Source of the DNA: JAMXLG01 sp963765935
GTDB taxonomy: Bacteria; Vulcanimicrobiota; Vulcanimicrobiia; Vulcanimicrobiales; Vulcanimicrobiaceae
Assembly (NCBI GenBank): GCA_963765935.1
Contig: CAVXXX010000001.1
Span: 1,364,001-1,428,000, forward strand
Direction: 5' to 3'
Length of the DNA stretch: 64,000 nucleotides
Notes under the pieces: generated by a model
Told to the model about the DNA's origin: nothing
The model's database searches: none
Seen by the model: only the letters and a program-made list of their open reading frames with translations
Shown: positions 24,910 to 35,251 of the stretch, piece after piece
Layout of the letters: the number at the start of each line of letters is the position of its first letter
Numbering within the stretch: the stretch's first letter is position 1
Translations under genes and position numbers: made by a program

Positions 24910-27900
24910 TTATAAACCGGCGATGGTTTTTAGCTTGGCGATTGCGTCGTTGGTTTGGGTTTTGAGTTCGTTGTAGGCGTCTTGCTGGGCTTGGGTCGGC
25001 GCTGCATACGCGAGGTCGAGTGAGTTCATCTGGAAGGCCAGATAATCGCGCAGACGCGACGCGTATACAACGTCGGCTTCGCTTGAGTGGAAGCGCAGTT
25101 CCACGACTTCAGCGATCGCGCGATCGAGCTGCGCTTGTTTTGCAGCCGGAAGCTGGGAGCGTTTTGCGAGCGCGGCGTTTGTTGTCGCGTTGAGTTCGTT
25201 CAAGAGGTCAGCATAGTGCATCGCGAGCGTCAAGCGCGCTTGGAGCGCATCGGCCGGCGGTGTGAAACGCGGATCGAGTTCGATTTTCAACGGCGCTTTG
25301 ATGGTCGAGTCGCCGTAACTCAGGACCACGGTATACTCTCCCGGCAGCACGGTCGGCCCGATCATGTCATCCGCGAAGTCGTCGGTCGGGACGAGATGCG
25401 CTCCATGGATCTCTGCCGGCGGTGTGTAGCGCAGATCCCAATTGAACGCGTTCATACCGGGCTCAACGGCTGTATCCCGGCGCAAATGATACTCAGCCAC
25501 GCTGATCGCATCCATCGCGACGAGCTGCTCGTTCGTAAGCTCCTTTGCCTTTTTGTTCTTAAGGTGCAGCGCGAATGAATGGATCGTTTTGCCGCTTGCA
25601 TCGAGGAACGAAAGCGTCACGGGCGTACGGCCGTTGTAATTGCCTGGGAGATTGAAATAGGCGGTCGCGCCGTAGTCCGGATTATCGCCCGAGTTCGGGC
25701 CGCCGCCCGGGCCGTATGCATGCGTAATCCACGCAGTCTCGGGTTGGAAGAGCTGCGGGCTCGACGTTTCAAGTGACGATGCGCGTGCGAGATCCTCGAT
25801 GAGCGCAAGATTGTCCAGCACCCAGAATGCGCGGCCGTGCGTTGCAACCGCGACTTCGCCTTCGCGGACGTTGACGGCAATATCGCGCACTTCGGTGACG
25901 GGGAGATTCAGCGAGAGTGGCTGCCACTGGGCGCCGCCGTCGAGACTGACGTACACGGTGCTACGAGTTCCGGCAAACATCACGCGCGGTTCGCGTGGAT
26001 CGATGCGCACGGCAAAGACCGATTGATCCTCCGGAATTCCGCTGACCATCGGCGTCCAATGTGCACCGTAGTCCGTTGTTTTGTAGATGTACGGACGCAT
26101 GTCGTCCCACATGTAGCGCGATGCGCTGATGTATGCGGTTCCCGCGTCGCTCTGGGAAGGTTCGATGCTGCTGATCTGCGTCCACTCGGAAAGATTTTTC
26201 GGCGTCACATTTTTCCAACTTGCGCCGCCGTTCGTGGTAACGTGAACGAGTCCGTCCGCGGATCCCGCCCACATGACATCTTTGTTCGCCGGTGAGAGTC
26301 CAAGCGACGCGATATCCGGGAACATCTCAGCACCCGTCTGGTCCGGATAGACGGGCCCACCGCTCACGCCTTCCGTCGACTTATCGTTACGGGTGAGATC
26401 CGGGCTGATCGCCTTCCACGTCTGACCGTAATCGTCGCTGCGAAACACAACCTGCGACGTTTCAAAAAGCGTATGCGGTTCGGCAGGCGAGAACATAACC
26501 GGGTGCGTCCAACCGAAGCGATACTTCTGGTCGATCGCCGCGACACCGGATTTATAGATTGCCCACGGCGAAACGTTCTGCTCTTCGCCTGTCGCGTAGT
26601 CGAGTTGCGCGAGCGAACTGTAATAGCCGGCGCCGTACGTCACCGTCGGATTTCGCGGATCGACCGCAACATACGTGCTCTCACCGAGAGCTACCGTGTG
26701 AACGACGTTTTGACCCAAGCCTTGGTTCGAGGCGCTTGGCAATTCGTACGCCCCCTCGTCTTGTTGCGCGCCGTACACATGGTACGGGAACTGATTGTCG
26801 AGCGCGATGTGATAGAACTGCCCCGTCGGCTGATTGAGCGTCGTGCTGAACGTCTTACCGCCATCGAGTGAGACATTCGCGCCGCCGTCATCGCCGATAA
26901 TCAAGATTTTCGGATTACGCGGATTGATCCAGACGATATGATTGTCGCCGAGGCCAGGCCCAAGCGGATGCCACGTCCGGCCGCCGTCCGTCGTCTTGAA
27001 GACGCTGTCGACATTGGGTGCATAGGCAATCTTCCAATTCGTCGGGTCGACGTAGACGGCCATATAGTAGAACGCGCGCTGGCGCAGCTTCCATTCGTCG
27101 TTCACGCGTTTCCACGTCGCGCCCGCGTCATCCGAACGGAAGACGCCGCCGTCTTGCGCTTGAACCATCGCATAGACGATACGCGAATTGTTCGGGGCAA
27201 CGGCAACGCCCATTTTGCCGAGCGTGCCGCGCGCGAAACCGGGATTACTCGAGATCTTGGTCCAGTGAGCTCCGCCGTCGATCGTTTTATAGATTGCACT
27301 TCCAGGACCGCCGCTTGTCAGCGTCCACGGCGTGCGCTGCGCTTGCCACGTCGTCGCATACAGCACGTTCGGATTATGCGCATCCATAACGATGTTGTTC
27401 GCACCGGTATTGTCATCGACGAACAAAATCTTTTTCCACGTTTTGCCGCCGTCGGTCGTTTTGTAAATGCCGCGGTCCGGATTCGGCTCGAAAACGTGGC
27501 CCATCGACGTCGCGTAGACAATGTCCGGATCTCGCGGATGGATCACGATCGAACTCGTCTGCCGCGTCTCGCGCAAACCCGCATAGTGCCATGTTTTGCC
27601 GGCGTCCGTCGACTTGTAGATCCCGTCGCCGTTCGCAAAATCTTGCCGGATATCACTTTCGCCTGTTCCGGCATAGATGATCTTCGAGTTGGACGATGCA
27701 ACGGCGATGGCCCCGATGCCGTTGGCGACGTTGCCCATCTTTCCGTCGGAGATGTTCTCCCACGAATTTCCGGCGTTTTCACTCTTCCACAGGCCGCCTT
27801 GCACGGCGCCCATGTAAAAGAGATGCGGCTGATCGGGAACGCCGGCAACGGCGACGACGCGACCGCCGATGTACGGTCCGATATTGCGCCATTCGAGTTT

Positions 27901-28002
27901 GCTCAACAGTTTTTGCGATGCCGTGTTTTCGGCACTCGCAGGCGCGACGAGAGTCGCCGCGGCAAATGCCGCAGCAATGACAGATGCAGCAAGGCGCTTC
28001 AT
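24910..28002 (-). CDS. Secreted VPS10/BNR beta-propeller protein, copy 1
   Basis: A 1030-aa exported protein with a signal peptide (MKRLAASVIAAAFAAATLVAPASA, cleaved after ASA). From about residue 35 to 720 it carries many repeats of the sortilin/sialidase type: short Asp-box-like turns such as STDAGKTWHYAG, TTDGGKTWKK and SDDYGQTWKA, which form a multi-bladed propeller. After about 730 a beta-sandwich-like part follows (VTLSFLDASGKTIHSF) and then a helical C-terminus. Related proteins are annotated as glycosyl hydrolase or VPS10-domain protein, but sialidase catalytic residues cannot be confirmed. It is a tandem paralog of the gene at 28082-31174, with the same length. Confidence 0.88.
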   Translation of the reverse strand: MKRLAASVIAAAFAAATLVAPASAENTASQKLLSKLEWRNIGPYIGGRVVAVAGVPDQPHLFYMGAVQGGLWKSENAGNSWENISDGKMGNVANGIGAIAVASSNSKIIYAGTGESDIRQDFANGDGIYKSTDAGKTWHYAGLRETRQTSSIVIHPRDPDIVYATSMGHVFEPNPDRGIYKTTDGGKTWKKILFVDDNTGANNIVMDAHNPNVLYATTWQAQRTPWTLTSGGPGSAIYKTIDGGAHWTKISSNPGFARGTLGKMGVAVAPNNSRIVYAMVQAQDGGVFRSDDAGATWKRVNDEWKLRQRAFYYMAVYVDPTNWKIAYAPNVDSVFKTTDGGRTWHPLGPGLGDNHIVWINPRNPKILIIGDDGGANVSLDGGKTFSTTLNQPTGQFYHIALDNQFPYHVYGAQQDEGAYELPSASNQGLGQNVVHTVALGESTYVAVDPRNPTVTYGAGYYSSLAQLDYATGEEQNVSPWAIYKSGVAAIDQKYRFGWTHPVMFSPAEPHTLFETSQVVFRSDDYGQTWKAISPDLTRNDKSTEGVSGGPVYPDQTGAEMFPDIASLGLSPANKDVMWAGSADGLVHVTTNGGASWKNVTPKNLSEWTQISSIEPSQSDAGTAYISASRYMWDDMRPYIYKTTDYGAHWTPMVSGIPEDQSVFAVRIDPREPRVMFAGTRSTVYVSLDGGAQWQPLSLNLPVTEVRDIAVNVREGEVAVATHGRAFWVLDNLALIEDLARASSLETSSPQLFQPETAWITHAYGPGGGPNSGDNPDYGATAYFNLPGNYNGRTPVTLSFLDASGKTIHSFALHLKNKKAKELTNEQLVAMDAISVAEYHLRRDTAVEPGMNAFNWDLRYTPPAEIHGAHLVPTDDFADDMIGPTVLPGEYTVVLSYGDSTIKAPLKIELDPRFTPPADALQARLTLAMHYADLLNELNATTNAALAKRSQLPAAKQAQLDRAIAEVVELRFHSSEADVVYASRLRDYLAFQMNSLDLAYAAPTQAQQDAYNELKTQTNDAIAKLKTIAGL

Positions 28003-28040
28003 TCAAACGCTATACCGCTGCGTCGTTCAGGTTCCTTTAA

Positions 28041-28072
28041 AAACAAAGCCCGCCGGATGACGGCGGGCTTTG
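28041..28072 (-). terminator. Rho-independent terminator between the two propeller genes
   Basis: CAAAGCCCGCC (28044-28054) pairs with GGCGGGCTTTG (28062-28072) over 11 bp with a 7-base loop. On the minus strand it is followed by a T-rich run, so it ends transcription of the gene at 28082-31174. The downstream copy at 24910-28002 must then have its own promoter or depend on readthrough. Confidence 0.85.
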
Positions 28073-28081
28073 ACACCGGGG

Positions 28082-31000
28082 CTACAGTGCTGCTTTGATC
28101 CGTGCGATTGCAGCGTCGGCCTGCCCCTCGAGTTCCTTGGCTGCATCTTGTTCCGCAGCCGTGGGCGCCGAGTACGAGAGATCGAGCGAGTTCATCAGCA
28201 TCGCAAGATGGTCGCGAAGCTTCGAGGGCAGCATGATGTCCGCCTCACTCGAGCGATATCGTGGTTCGTATACCGAGGTCACCGCTTTTTCAACGGCATC
28301 GCGCTTTGCCGGCGACAACGACGCCATCTTGTTCTGCGCGGCGTTGACTGTCGTGTTGAGTTCGTTGATCTTGTTCGAAAGCTCCATCGCAAGCGCGAGT
28401 CGCGACGAAAGCGCGTCCGCCGGTGGATTGAACCGTGGATCGAGTTGAATCTTGAACGCAGCTTTACTGACGTTGCCGCCGTAATTCAACACCACGGTGT
28501 AGTCACCGGGAAGTGTCGTCGGCCCGAGCAGATCGTCGCGGAAGTCTTCCGTCGGCACGATATGCTGACCGACGATCTCCGCAGCCGGACCGTACCGCAT
28601 GTCCCAGACGAACTTGTTCATCCCCGGTTCCACTGCGGTGGCTTGCGAGAGATGATAGTTCGCGACGCTGATCGCATCCATCGCGGTCAGCTCCCAGCCT
28701 TCGTACTTCTTCGCCTTCTTATTCTTCAGATGAAGATCGAAGGTCCGTATGGTCTTGCCGCTCGCATCTTGGAATGACAGCGTGACCGGCGTGCGGCCGT
28801 TGTAATTGGACGGCAGATTAAAGAAGACGCTCGTGCCGTAATCCGGATTGGTGCCGGTTGCAGGGCCGCCGAACCCGCCCCCGCCGTATGCATGCGTGAG
28901 CCATGCCGTTTCCGGCTGGTAGACTTGCGCCGACGAAGTCGAAGGCGACGACTCGCGCGCAACGTCCTCGATCTGCTGCAGGTGGTCGAGCGCCCAGAAC
29001 GAGCGGCCGTGCGTTGCAATTGCGACTTCGCCTTCACGCACGTTGATTGCAAGGTCACGTACTTCAACCGGCGGCAGATTCAACGCGAGCGATTGCCACG
29101 ATGCGCCGCCGTTGAGGCTGACGTAAACGCGGCTGCGCGTTCCGGCAAACATCACGCGCGGCTCGCGTGGATCGATCCGCACGGCATAGACCGTTTGGTC
29201 CGACGGAATGCCGTTGGTCATTTCCGTCCAGTTCGCGCCGCAATCGGTGGTTTTGAAGATATACGGGCGCATATCGTCCCACATGTAGCGAGACGCGGTA
29301 ACGAACGCGGTGCACGCTTCCGTCTGCGACGGTTCCACGCTGCTGATCTGCGACCACTGGGAACCGAGTTGCTTCGGCGTTACGTTTTTCCAGTTCGCGC
29401 CGCCGTTTTGCGTGACGTGAACGAGTCCGTCCGCCGAACCGGCCCACATGACGTCCTTGTTCGCCGGCGAAAAACCGAGCGATGCGATATCGGGAAACGT
29501 CTCGGCGCCGGTTTGATCCCAGTACACATCGCCGCCGCTAGGGCCTTCGGTCGATTTGTCGTTGCGCGTCAAATCGGGGCTGATCACTTTCCACGTTTGT
29601 CCGTAATCGTCGCTACGGAACACGACCTGCGCCGCTTCAAAGAGCGTATGCGGTTCAGCCGATGAGAACATGATCGGGTGCGTCCAGCCGAAGCGATACT
29701 TCGTTTCTGCTGCCGGATGACCGGGAAGATAGAGCGCCCAAGGCGTGACGTTCTTTTCGTCACCCGTCGACGTATTGAGCTTTGCAAGTACGCTGTAGTA
29801 CGCGCCGCCGTACGTGACTTTGGGATCGCTCGGATCCACGGCCACGTACGTGCTTTCGCCAAGCGCAACGCCGTGCACGACGTTTAGCCCCAATCCTTCG
29901 TTCGATGCACTCGGAATTTCGAACGCGCCCGCGTCTTGCATCGCGCCGTACATGTGGTACGGGAATTGGTTGTCGAGCGCGACGTGATAGAACTGCGAAA
30001 GCGGCTGATTCAGCGTCGTGCTGAATGTCTTGCCGCCGTCAACGGACACGTTCGCGCCGCCGTCGTCACCGATGATCAAAACCTTTGGATTGCGCGGATT
30101 GATCCAGACGATGTGGTTGTCGCCGAGACCCGGGCCGAGCGGCTTCCAGGTGTGGCCGCCGTCGGTCGTCTTGAAGACGCTGTCGACGTTCGGCGCATAG
30201 GCAACCTTCCAGTTCGTAGGGTCGACATAAATCGCCATGTAGTAGAACGCGCGCTGACGGAGCTTCCACTCGTCGTTGACACGCGACCACGTTGCGCCGC
30301 CGTTATCCGAACGGAAGACGCCGCCGTCTTGTGCTTGTACCATCGCGTAGACGACGTTGGGATTGTTGGGTGCGACCGCCACGCCCATCTTGCCGAGCAT
30401 CCCTTTCGCGAAGCCCGGATTCGACGAAATCTTCTTCCAAGTTTTGCCGGCGTCGGTCGTCTTGTAAATCGCGCTGCCCGGGCCACCGCTGCTCAATTTC
30501 CACGGCGTGCGTTGCGCTTGCCACATCGTCGCGTACAATACGTTCGGATTCTTTGCATCCATGACGATGTTGTTTGCACCGGTGTTGTCATCGACGAAGA
30601 GCACCTTGCTCCACGTCTTGCCGCCGTCGGTCGTCTTGTAGACGCCGCGATCGGAATTGGGCTTGAAGACGTGGCCCATCGATGTCGCGTACACGACGTT
30701 CGAATCGCGAGGATCGATAACGATCGAGCTGGTTTGCCGCGTTTCGCTCAAACCCGCGTACTTCCAGGTTTGCCCGGCGTCGGTCGACTTATAGACCCCT
30801 TCGCCGTTGGCCCAGTCACCGCGGATATCACTCTCGCCCGTGCCGACGTACATAATCTTCGAATTTGACGGCGCCACCGCGATCGCACCGATGCTGTGCG
30901 AGAGGTTGCCCATTTTGCCGTCGGTGATGTTATCCCAGGAATTTCCGTAATTTTCGCTCTTCCAGACGCCGCCTTGCACGCCGCCCATGTAGAAGAGATT

Positions 31001-31174
31001 TGGTTGATCGGGTACTCCTGCGACCGCCACCACGCGGCCGCCGATGTATGGACCAACAAGACGCCACTCCATCTTACTCAGCAGTTTTTCGGAAGCCGAG
31101 CCGGACGCGGCGGGAACAGCACTAGGAGCCACGGCAAAAGCCGCGGCTAGTAGAGTAGCAACAATGCGCTTCAT
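28082..31174 (-). CDS. Secreted VPS10/BNR beta-propeller protein, copy 2
   Basis: A 1030-aa exported protein, collinear with copy 1 over its full length and clearly derived by duplication: the blades, the ARESSPSTS/ARASSLETS linker near 745, the beta-sandwich and the helical tail all correspond. Signal peptide MKRIVATLLAAAFAVAP. Differences include a Gly-rich loop (AYGGGGFGGPATGTNPDYG) where copy 1 has a shorter one. The ligand is unknown; propellers of this kind bind peptides or glycans. It starts 8 bp after the aminotransferase gene's stop and ends at a terminator, so it may be co-transcribed with that gene. Confidence 0.88.
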   Translation of the reverse strand: MKRIVATLLAAAFAVAPSAVPAASGSASEKLLSKMEWRLVGPYIGGRVVAVAGVPDQPNLFYMGGVQGGVWKSENYGNSWDNITDGKMGNLSHSIGAIAVAPSNSKIMYVGTGESDIRGDWANGEGVYKSTDAGQTWKYAGLSETRQTSSIVIDPRDSNVVYATSMGHVFKPNSDRGVYKTTDGGKTWSKVLFVDDNTGANNIVMDAKNPNVLYATMWQAQRTPWKLSSGGPGSAIYKTTDAGKTWKKISSNPGFAKGMLGKMGVAVAPNNPNVVYAMVQAQDGGVFRSDNGGATWSRVNDEWKLRQRAFYYMAIYVDPTNWKVAYAPNVDSVFKTTDGGHTWKPLGPGLGDNHIVWINPRNPKVLIIGDDGGANVSVDGGKTFSTTLNQPLSQFYHVALDNQFPYHMYGAMQDAGAFEIPSASNEGLGLNVVHGVALGESTYVAVDPSDPKVTYGGAYYSVLAKLNTSTGDEKNVTPWALYLPGHPAAETKYRFGWTHPIMFSSAEPHTLFEAAQVVFRSDDYGQTWKVISPDLTRNDKSTEGPSGGDVYWDQTGAETFPDIASLGFSPANKDVMWAGSADGLVHVTQNGGANWKNVTPKQLGSQWSQISSVEPSQTEACTAFVTASRYMWDDMRPYIFKTTDCGANWTEMTNGIPSDQTVYAVRIDPREPRVMFAGTRSRVYVSLNGGASWQSLALNLPPVEVRDLAINVREGEVAIATHGRSFWALDHLQQIEDVARESSPSTSSAQVYQPETAWLTHAYGGGGFGGPATGTNPDYGTSVFFNLPSNYNGRTPVTLSFQDASGKTIRTFDLHLKNKKAKKYEGWELTAMDAISVANYHLSQATAVEPGMNKFVWDMRYGPAAEIVGQHIVPTEDFRDDLLGPTTLPGDYTVVLNYGGNVSKAAFKIQLDPRFNPPADALSSRLALAMELSNKINELNTTVNAAQNKMASLSPAKRDAVEKAVTSVYEPRYRSSEADIMLPSKLRDHLAMLMNSLDLSYSAPTAAEQDAAKELEGQADAAIARIKAAL

Positions 31175-31182
31175 TTGAAGCG

Positions 31183-32130
31183 CTATACCGCTGCTTTTTG
31201 CCGGTTCCTGTATGTCGCGGTGACCCAGGTCGCGTACGAGGTCTCTTTATTCCGTACGGCCCGCTGATAGAACTCCGAGAGCTTGCGTGAGACCGGGCCC
31301 ATCGTGCCGTCGCCGACGATGCGCTTGTCGACCGACCGGATATAGGCGATTCCTGCCGCCGTTCCCGTAAAGAAGGCCTCGTCCGCGGTGTACAGTTCTC
31401 CGCGATCGATCGAACGTTCGACGATCGGGACGCCGAATTGCTCTTGCGCGATTTGCATGATCGCGCGGCGCGTGCATCCTTCAAGAACGTTCTGTGACGG
31501 ATCGGGCGTGTAGAGAACGCCGTTGCGGACCAGGAAGACGTTTTCGGCTGAACCTTCGGAGACGTGACCGTCGTGCGAGAGCAAAATCGCCTCGTCGTAT
31601 CCGTTGCCGACGGCTTCGCTCTTGGCAAGTGCCGAATTGACGTATAAGCCGGTGATTTTCGCGCGCGGCGGGGCCGACGTATCATCGGCGCGCCGCCACG
31701 AGCTCACGCAGACGTTCAAACCTTTCGATGCATCGAGATAACTTGTAAATGGTACCGGAATGATCGCGAAGTAGTCGGGCACGTTGTGCAAGCGCACGCC
31801 GATATCTTCGGCTGATTTGAAAATGCACGGGCGCAAGTAAATGTCGGTACGGAAATTGTTCCGCTGCACGAGGTCGACCGTAATCGCGATCAATTCATCG
31901 ACGGTGTGGGGAAGTTCCATCGTCAGGATTTTTGCGGAGAGTTTCAGCCGGTCGTAGTGATCGCGCAACATGACGAGATAGAGTTCTTGATCGCCTGCTT
32001 CCCAGTAGCCGCGGATTCCCTCGAAACACCCGGTGCCGTACTGAAGACCGTGCGTGAGCAAACCGACCTTCGCGTCCTCATACCGGCGGAAATCGCCGCC
32101 GGCGAATACCGTAATCGATGAAAGATCCAC
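31183..32130 (-). CDS. ilvE: Branched-chain amino acid aminotransferase (class IV PLP)
   Basis: A 315-aa PLP enzyme transferring the amino group between glutamate and branched-chain 2-oxoacids. Fold-type IV features are visible: GLQYGTGCFEGIRGYW near the N-terminus, the PLP lysine in NSALAKSEAVGNGYDEAILL, EGSAENVFLVRNGVLYTP, and the late FFTGTAAGIAYIRSVD. GTG 32130 is selected because AAGGAG sits at 32138-32143, seven bases away; a longer reading from 32208 lacks this support. It heads the minus-strand unit that includes propeller copy 2. Confidence 0.93.
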   Translation of the reverse strand: MDLSSITVFAGGDFRRYEDAKVGLLTHGLQYGTGCFEGIRGYWEAGDQELYLVMLRDHYDRLKLSAKILTMELPHTVDELIAITVDLVQRNNFRTDIYLRPCIFKSAEDIGVRLHNVPDYFAIIPVPFTSYLDASKGLNVCVSSWRRADDTSAPPRAKITGLYVNSALAKSEAVGNGYDEAILLSHDGHVSEGSAENVFLVRNGVLYTPDPSQNVLEGCTRRAIMQIAQEQFGVPIVERSIDRGELYTADEAFFTGTAAGIAYIRSVDKRIVGDGTMGPVSRKLSEFYQRAVRNKETSYATWVTATYRNRQKAAV

Positions 32131-32285
32131 CTGAACTCTCCTTAAGCATGCCGGTGTCCAGAACGCGGAAACCCGGGCGAAGGTTGCCGTCGTAACTTCG
32201 GCATACATCTAGCCGTGCATGCCACGCTTACTCGCCGAAACCTTATGATCCTCGGCGTATGCGCGGACTTCGTTTTGGAGAGGTA

Positions 32286-34523
32286 ATGCGTCGCGTACTC
32301 ATCCTTGCTGCATGTGCACTCGTCGTGCTCGCCGCGACGGCGATGGAAACGACGTTGATTCCAACCGGCTGGCGCATCTCCGCGCCGCTTTCGAGCCCCG
32401 CGACAACGGGCACGATGCCGCAAGGCATTGCGCTCTCGCCGGACGGCTCGAAACTCGCCGTAATCGAAGCCGGCGTTAATCCGCCTGCCGTGCGGATTCT
32501 CGCCGTTTCCGACCTTCATACGATTCGCGTGGTCCCGGTGAAAGACGCGTTCGGCACGCCGCAGTGGCTGGACAACGCGACGGTTCTTGCCCCGGGTGCA
32601 AGCACGAATGCGGTGCTCTCGATCGACGTTGCAACGGGTGCGATCGCCTCCTTAGAAACCGGCATCCCTTTTGCGACCGCGGTAACCGCATCGGGCACGA
32701 CGCTCGCAGCCGTGAGTGACACGCGCAACGAGATGGACGCATACCGGCTGCGAAACCGCGCGCAAAGTTCGCCTCTGCGAACGGTTCGCACCGGCGAACA
32801 TCCCGCAGCCGTCGTGATCACGGGCAATGCCATCTACATCGCGGACAAAGGTGCCGCAACAGTAACGAAAGCGTCGATCCGCCTGCATTCCACGATCGAA
32901 CCCGCCGTCACGATTCCCGTTGATCTTCATCCCGCGGCGTTCGCATTGTCGAAAGATCAAAGCCGTCTCTACGTCGCGTGCGCGGATGCGGATGCAATCG
33001 ATGTCATCGACACGACGACGGATAGCGTCGAGCAGCGCATCAGCGTCGGATTGCCGCAAGGACCGGGTGCATCTCCAAACGGCCTTGCGCTCGCGTCCGA
33101 CGGAACGCTGTACGTCTCGCTCGGCGCCGAAAACGCCGTCGCCGAAATTCGAGGCGGCAAAGTCGTCGCTCGCGTTCCGGCCGGCTGGTATCCAACGGGC
33201 GTTGCCGTCGATACGCGCAACGTCTACGTCGTCAACGGCAAAGGCGAAGGATCGCACGCGAATCCGGAGTTCGATCCGACGGCAAAACACGGTCCCGGGT
33301 ACGTTGCGGCGATCTTGACGGGTTCGGTGCGGACCATCGCGCGCAGTGCGTTTACCGCACAAACGACCGCAGAGGTGACCACAAACATTCCCTCTGCGCA
33401 ACCGACGCCGGCGCAAACCGTCATCCGGCCCGGCGGCCCGATCCAACACGTCATCTACATCATCAAAGAGAATCGCACGTACGATCAAGTGCTCGGCGAT
33501 CTCCCCGGCGCGAACGGCGATCCGAAACTCGCGTGGTTCGGTGCAGCCGTCACCCCGAACCAGCACGAACTTGCGCGCCGGTTCGGCATCTTCGATAACA
33601 CCTATACCGATGCGCAAGTGAGCGCGAACGGACACAACTGGTCGACGGCAGCATTTGCGAACGACTACCTCGAACGGTTTTGGCCGCCGAATTACGGCGG
33701 ACGCCGCGAGGTCTACGATTTTGAAGACGGCGCCGTGGCGAGCACTCCGCAGAACGGCTATCTCTGGGACGATGCCGGCAAACACGGCGTGTCGTTTCGC
33801 GATTATGGCGAATTCGTCTCATACGCCGTGATCGGCGGCGGCTTCGTGACAACGAGCATGCCGGGTCTCACCGGAAAAATCGACGAGCGCTATCCGCCGT
33901 TCGATTTACAAGTAAGTGACGAGACTCGCATCGATGAATGGAAGCACGAATTCGAAGGCTACGTGAAACACGACAATCTTCCGGCACTCGAAATCATCCG
34001 TCTGCCGAACGATCACACGTCGGGAACAAAACCGGGAACGCTGACGCCGCAGGCGTACGTCGCGCAAAACGACCACGCATTGGGACGGCTCGTCGACGTC
34101 GTTTCTCATTCGAAATATTGGCCGAGCACGGCAATTTTTGCAATCGAAGACGATTCGCAAAACGGTCCCGATCATGTTGACGATCAACGAACGACGTTTT
34201 ATATCGCCTCGCCATACGCACTACCCGGAACGCATCATGCGCACTACAGCACCTCCGGCGTCGTTCGAACGATCGAGCTGCTGCTCGGTCTGCCGCCGAT
34301 GTCGATCTACGATGCGGTCGCGCCGCCGCTCTATGATGCCTTTGCGGTCCAACCGTCGCTTGCGCCGTTCGATGTAATTCCGACGCGGATCGACGACACC
34401 GCAAAAAACAAGCAAACCGCCTACGGAGCCGCACGAAGCGCCCGGATGGATTTCAGTCGTGCCGATGATGTCGACGACGCAGCGCTCAACGATATACTCG
34501 CGCATGCCGCGGGTAAGCCTTAA
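32286..34523 (+). CDS. Exported phosphoesterase-family protein with N-terminal beta-propeller
   Basis: A 745-aa protein with a signal peptide (MRRVLILAACALVVLAATA). Residues about 30-370 form a YVTN-type propeller (PQGIALSPDGSKLAVIEAG, then KDQSRLYVACADADAIDVID). Residues about 390-700 are the phosphoesterase domain of the acid phosphatase/phospholipase C group, with HVIYIIKENRTYDQVLGD, the metal-site region ANGHNWSTAAF and AIFAIEDDSQNGPDHVD. It probably releases phosphate from exported substrates. ATG 32286 is chosen because GGAGAGG lies at 32277-32283. It is followed by the COG4280-like gene after 5 bp. Confidence 0.9.
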   Translation: MRRVLILAACALVVLAATAMETTLIPTGWRISAPLSSPATTGTMPQGIALSPDGSKLAVIEAGVNPPAVRILAVSDLHTIRVVPVKDAFGTPQWLDNATVLAPGASTNAVLSIDVATGAIASLETGIPFATAVTASGTTLAAVSDTRNEMDAYRLRNRAQSSPLRTVRTGEHPAAVVITGNAIYIADKGAATVTKASIRLHSTIEPAVTIPVDLHPAAFALSKDQSRLYVACADADAIDVIDTTTDSVEQRISVGLPQGPGASPNGLALASDGTLYVSLGAENAVAEIRGGKVVARVPAGWYPTGVAVDTRNVYVVNGKGEGSHANPEFDPTAKHGPGYVAAILTGSVRTIARSAFTAQTTAEVTTNIPSAQPTPAQTVIRPGGPIQHVIYIIKENRTYDQVLGDLPGANGDPKLAWFGAAVTPNQHELARRFGIFDNTYTDAQVSANGHNWSTAAFANDYLERFWPPNYGGRREVYDFEDGAVASTPQNGYLWDDAGKHGVSFRDYGEFVSYAVIGGGFVTTSMPGLTGKIDERYPPFDLQVSDETRIDEWKHEFEGYVKHDNLPALEIIRLPNDHTSGTKPGTLTPQAYVAQNDHALGRLVDVVSHSKYWPSTAIFAIEDDSQNGPDHVDDQRTTFYIASPYALPGTHHAHYSTSGVVRTIELLLGLPPMSIYDAVAPPLYDAFAVQPSLAPFDVIPTRIDDTAKNKQTAYGAARSARMDFSRADDVDDAALNDILAHAAGKP

Positions 34524-34528
34524 GCTGC

Positions 34529-35251
34529 ATGACTCCATGGGTACTCGCGGGTACGACGTTCTTTGCGTCTTCCGTTGAATTCATTGAAGCCGCGACGATC
34601 GTGCTCGCGGTTGCCGTTACGCAAGGCTGGCGCTCGGCAATCGGCGGTACGATCGCGGCGACAATTGCGCTCGTCGTATTGGTTGCGGTCGGAACGCCGA
34701 TTCTTATGAACGCCGTCGATCTCCAGCGTTTGGAGCTGATCGTTGGGCCGTTCTTGATGCTCTTCGGTATCGGCTGGCTGCGTAAGTCCGTCTGGCGGTA
34801 CGCGGGACGCAAAGCACTTCACGACGAGGACGCGATTTTCGAACGCGAAGTCGCACATTTGAGTGCGCGCCGTGAAGAGCGCTATGGATTCGCCGTTGCA
34901 TTTCAAGGCGTTTTCGTCGAAGGGCTCGAGGTAGCGGTGATCGTCGTGACGTTCGCCGCATCCACGCCGGCGTTGGTTGCATGGTCGACCGGGGGTGCGA
35001 TCGTCGCGCTCGCGCTGGTCGTCGTCGCGACGATCGCACTACGCACGCCGTTTTCCCGAGTACCGGAGAATTTGCTCAAAGGTGTCGTGGGCGTAATGCT
35101 TCTCTCGCTCGGGACATTTTGGACCGGTGAAGGCGCGCACATCGTCTGGCCGCTAGAAGACGGGACGCTCTTCGCCCTAATCGCCGGTTACGCAGTCCTC
35201 AGCCTCGCGCTCATCGGCGTACAACGGGCATTGTTTAATGCGCGTAGTTAA
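34529..35251 (+). CDS. COG4280-like integral membrane protein with internal repeat
   Basis: A 240-aa membrane protein with about seven hydrophobic segments in two halves. Each half begins with a similar glutamate-bearing motif: ASSVEFIEAATIVLAV at about 13 and FVEGLEVAVIVVTF at about 130. The FVEGLE form resembles the REGLE metal-binding motif of FTR1 iron permeases, so a cation transport role is possible, but this is inference. Ends inside the start of a 57-aa membrane peptide gene and lies upstream of the formate module. Confidence 0.75.
   Translation: MTPWVLAGTTFFASSVEFIEAATIVLAVAVTQGWRSAIGGTIAATIALVVLVAVGTPILMNAVDLQRLELIVGPFLMLFGIGWLRKSVWRYAGRKALHDEDAIFEREVAHLSARREERYGFAVAFQGVFVEGLEVAVIVVTFAASTPALVAWSTGGAIVALALVVVATIALRTPFSRVPENLLKGVVGVMLLSLGTFWTGEGAHIVWPLEDGTLFALIAGYAVLSLALIGVQRALFNARS

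Noticed and set aside
28095..30868. Long open frames opposite the propeller genes
   Set aside because: Antisense shadows of GC-rich coding sequence; they lack ribosome-binding sites and recognisable domains.
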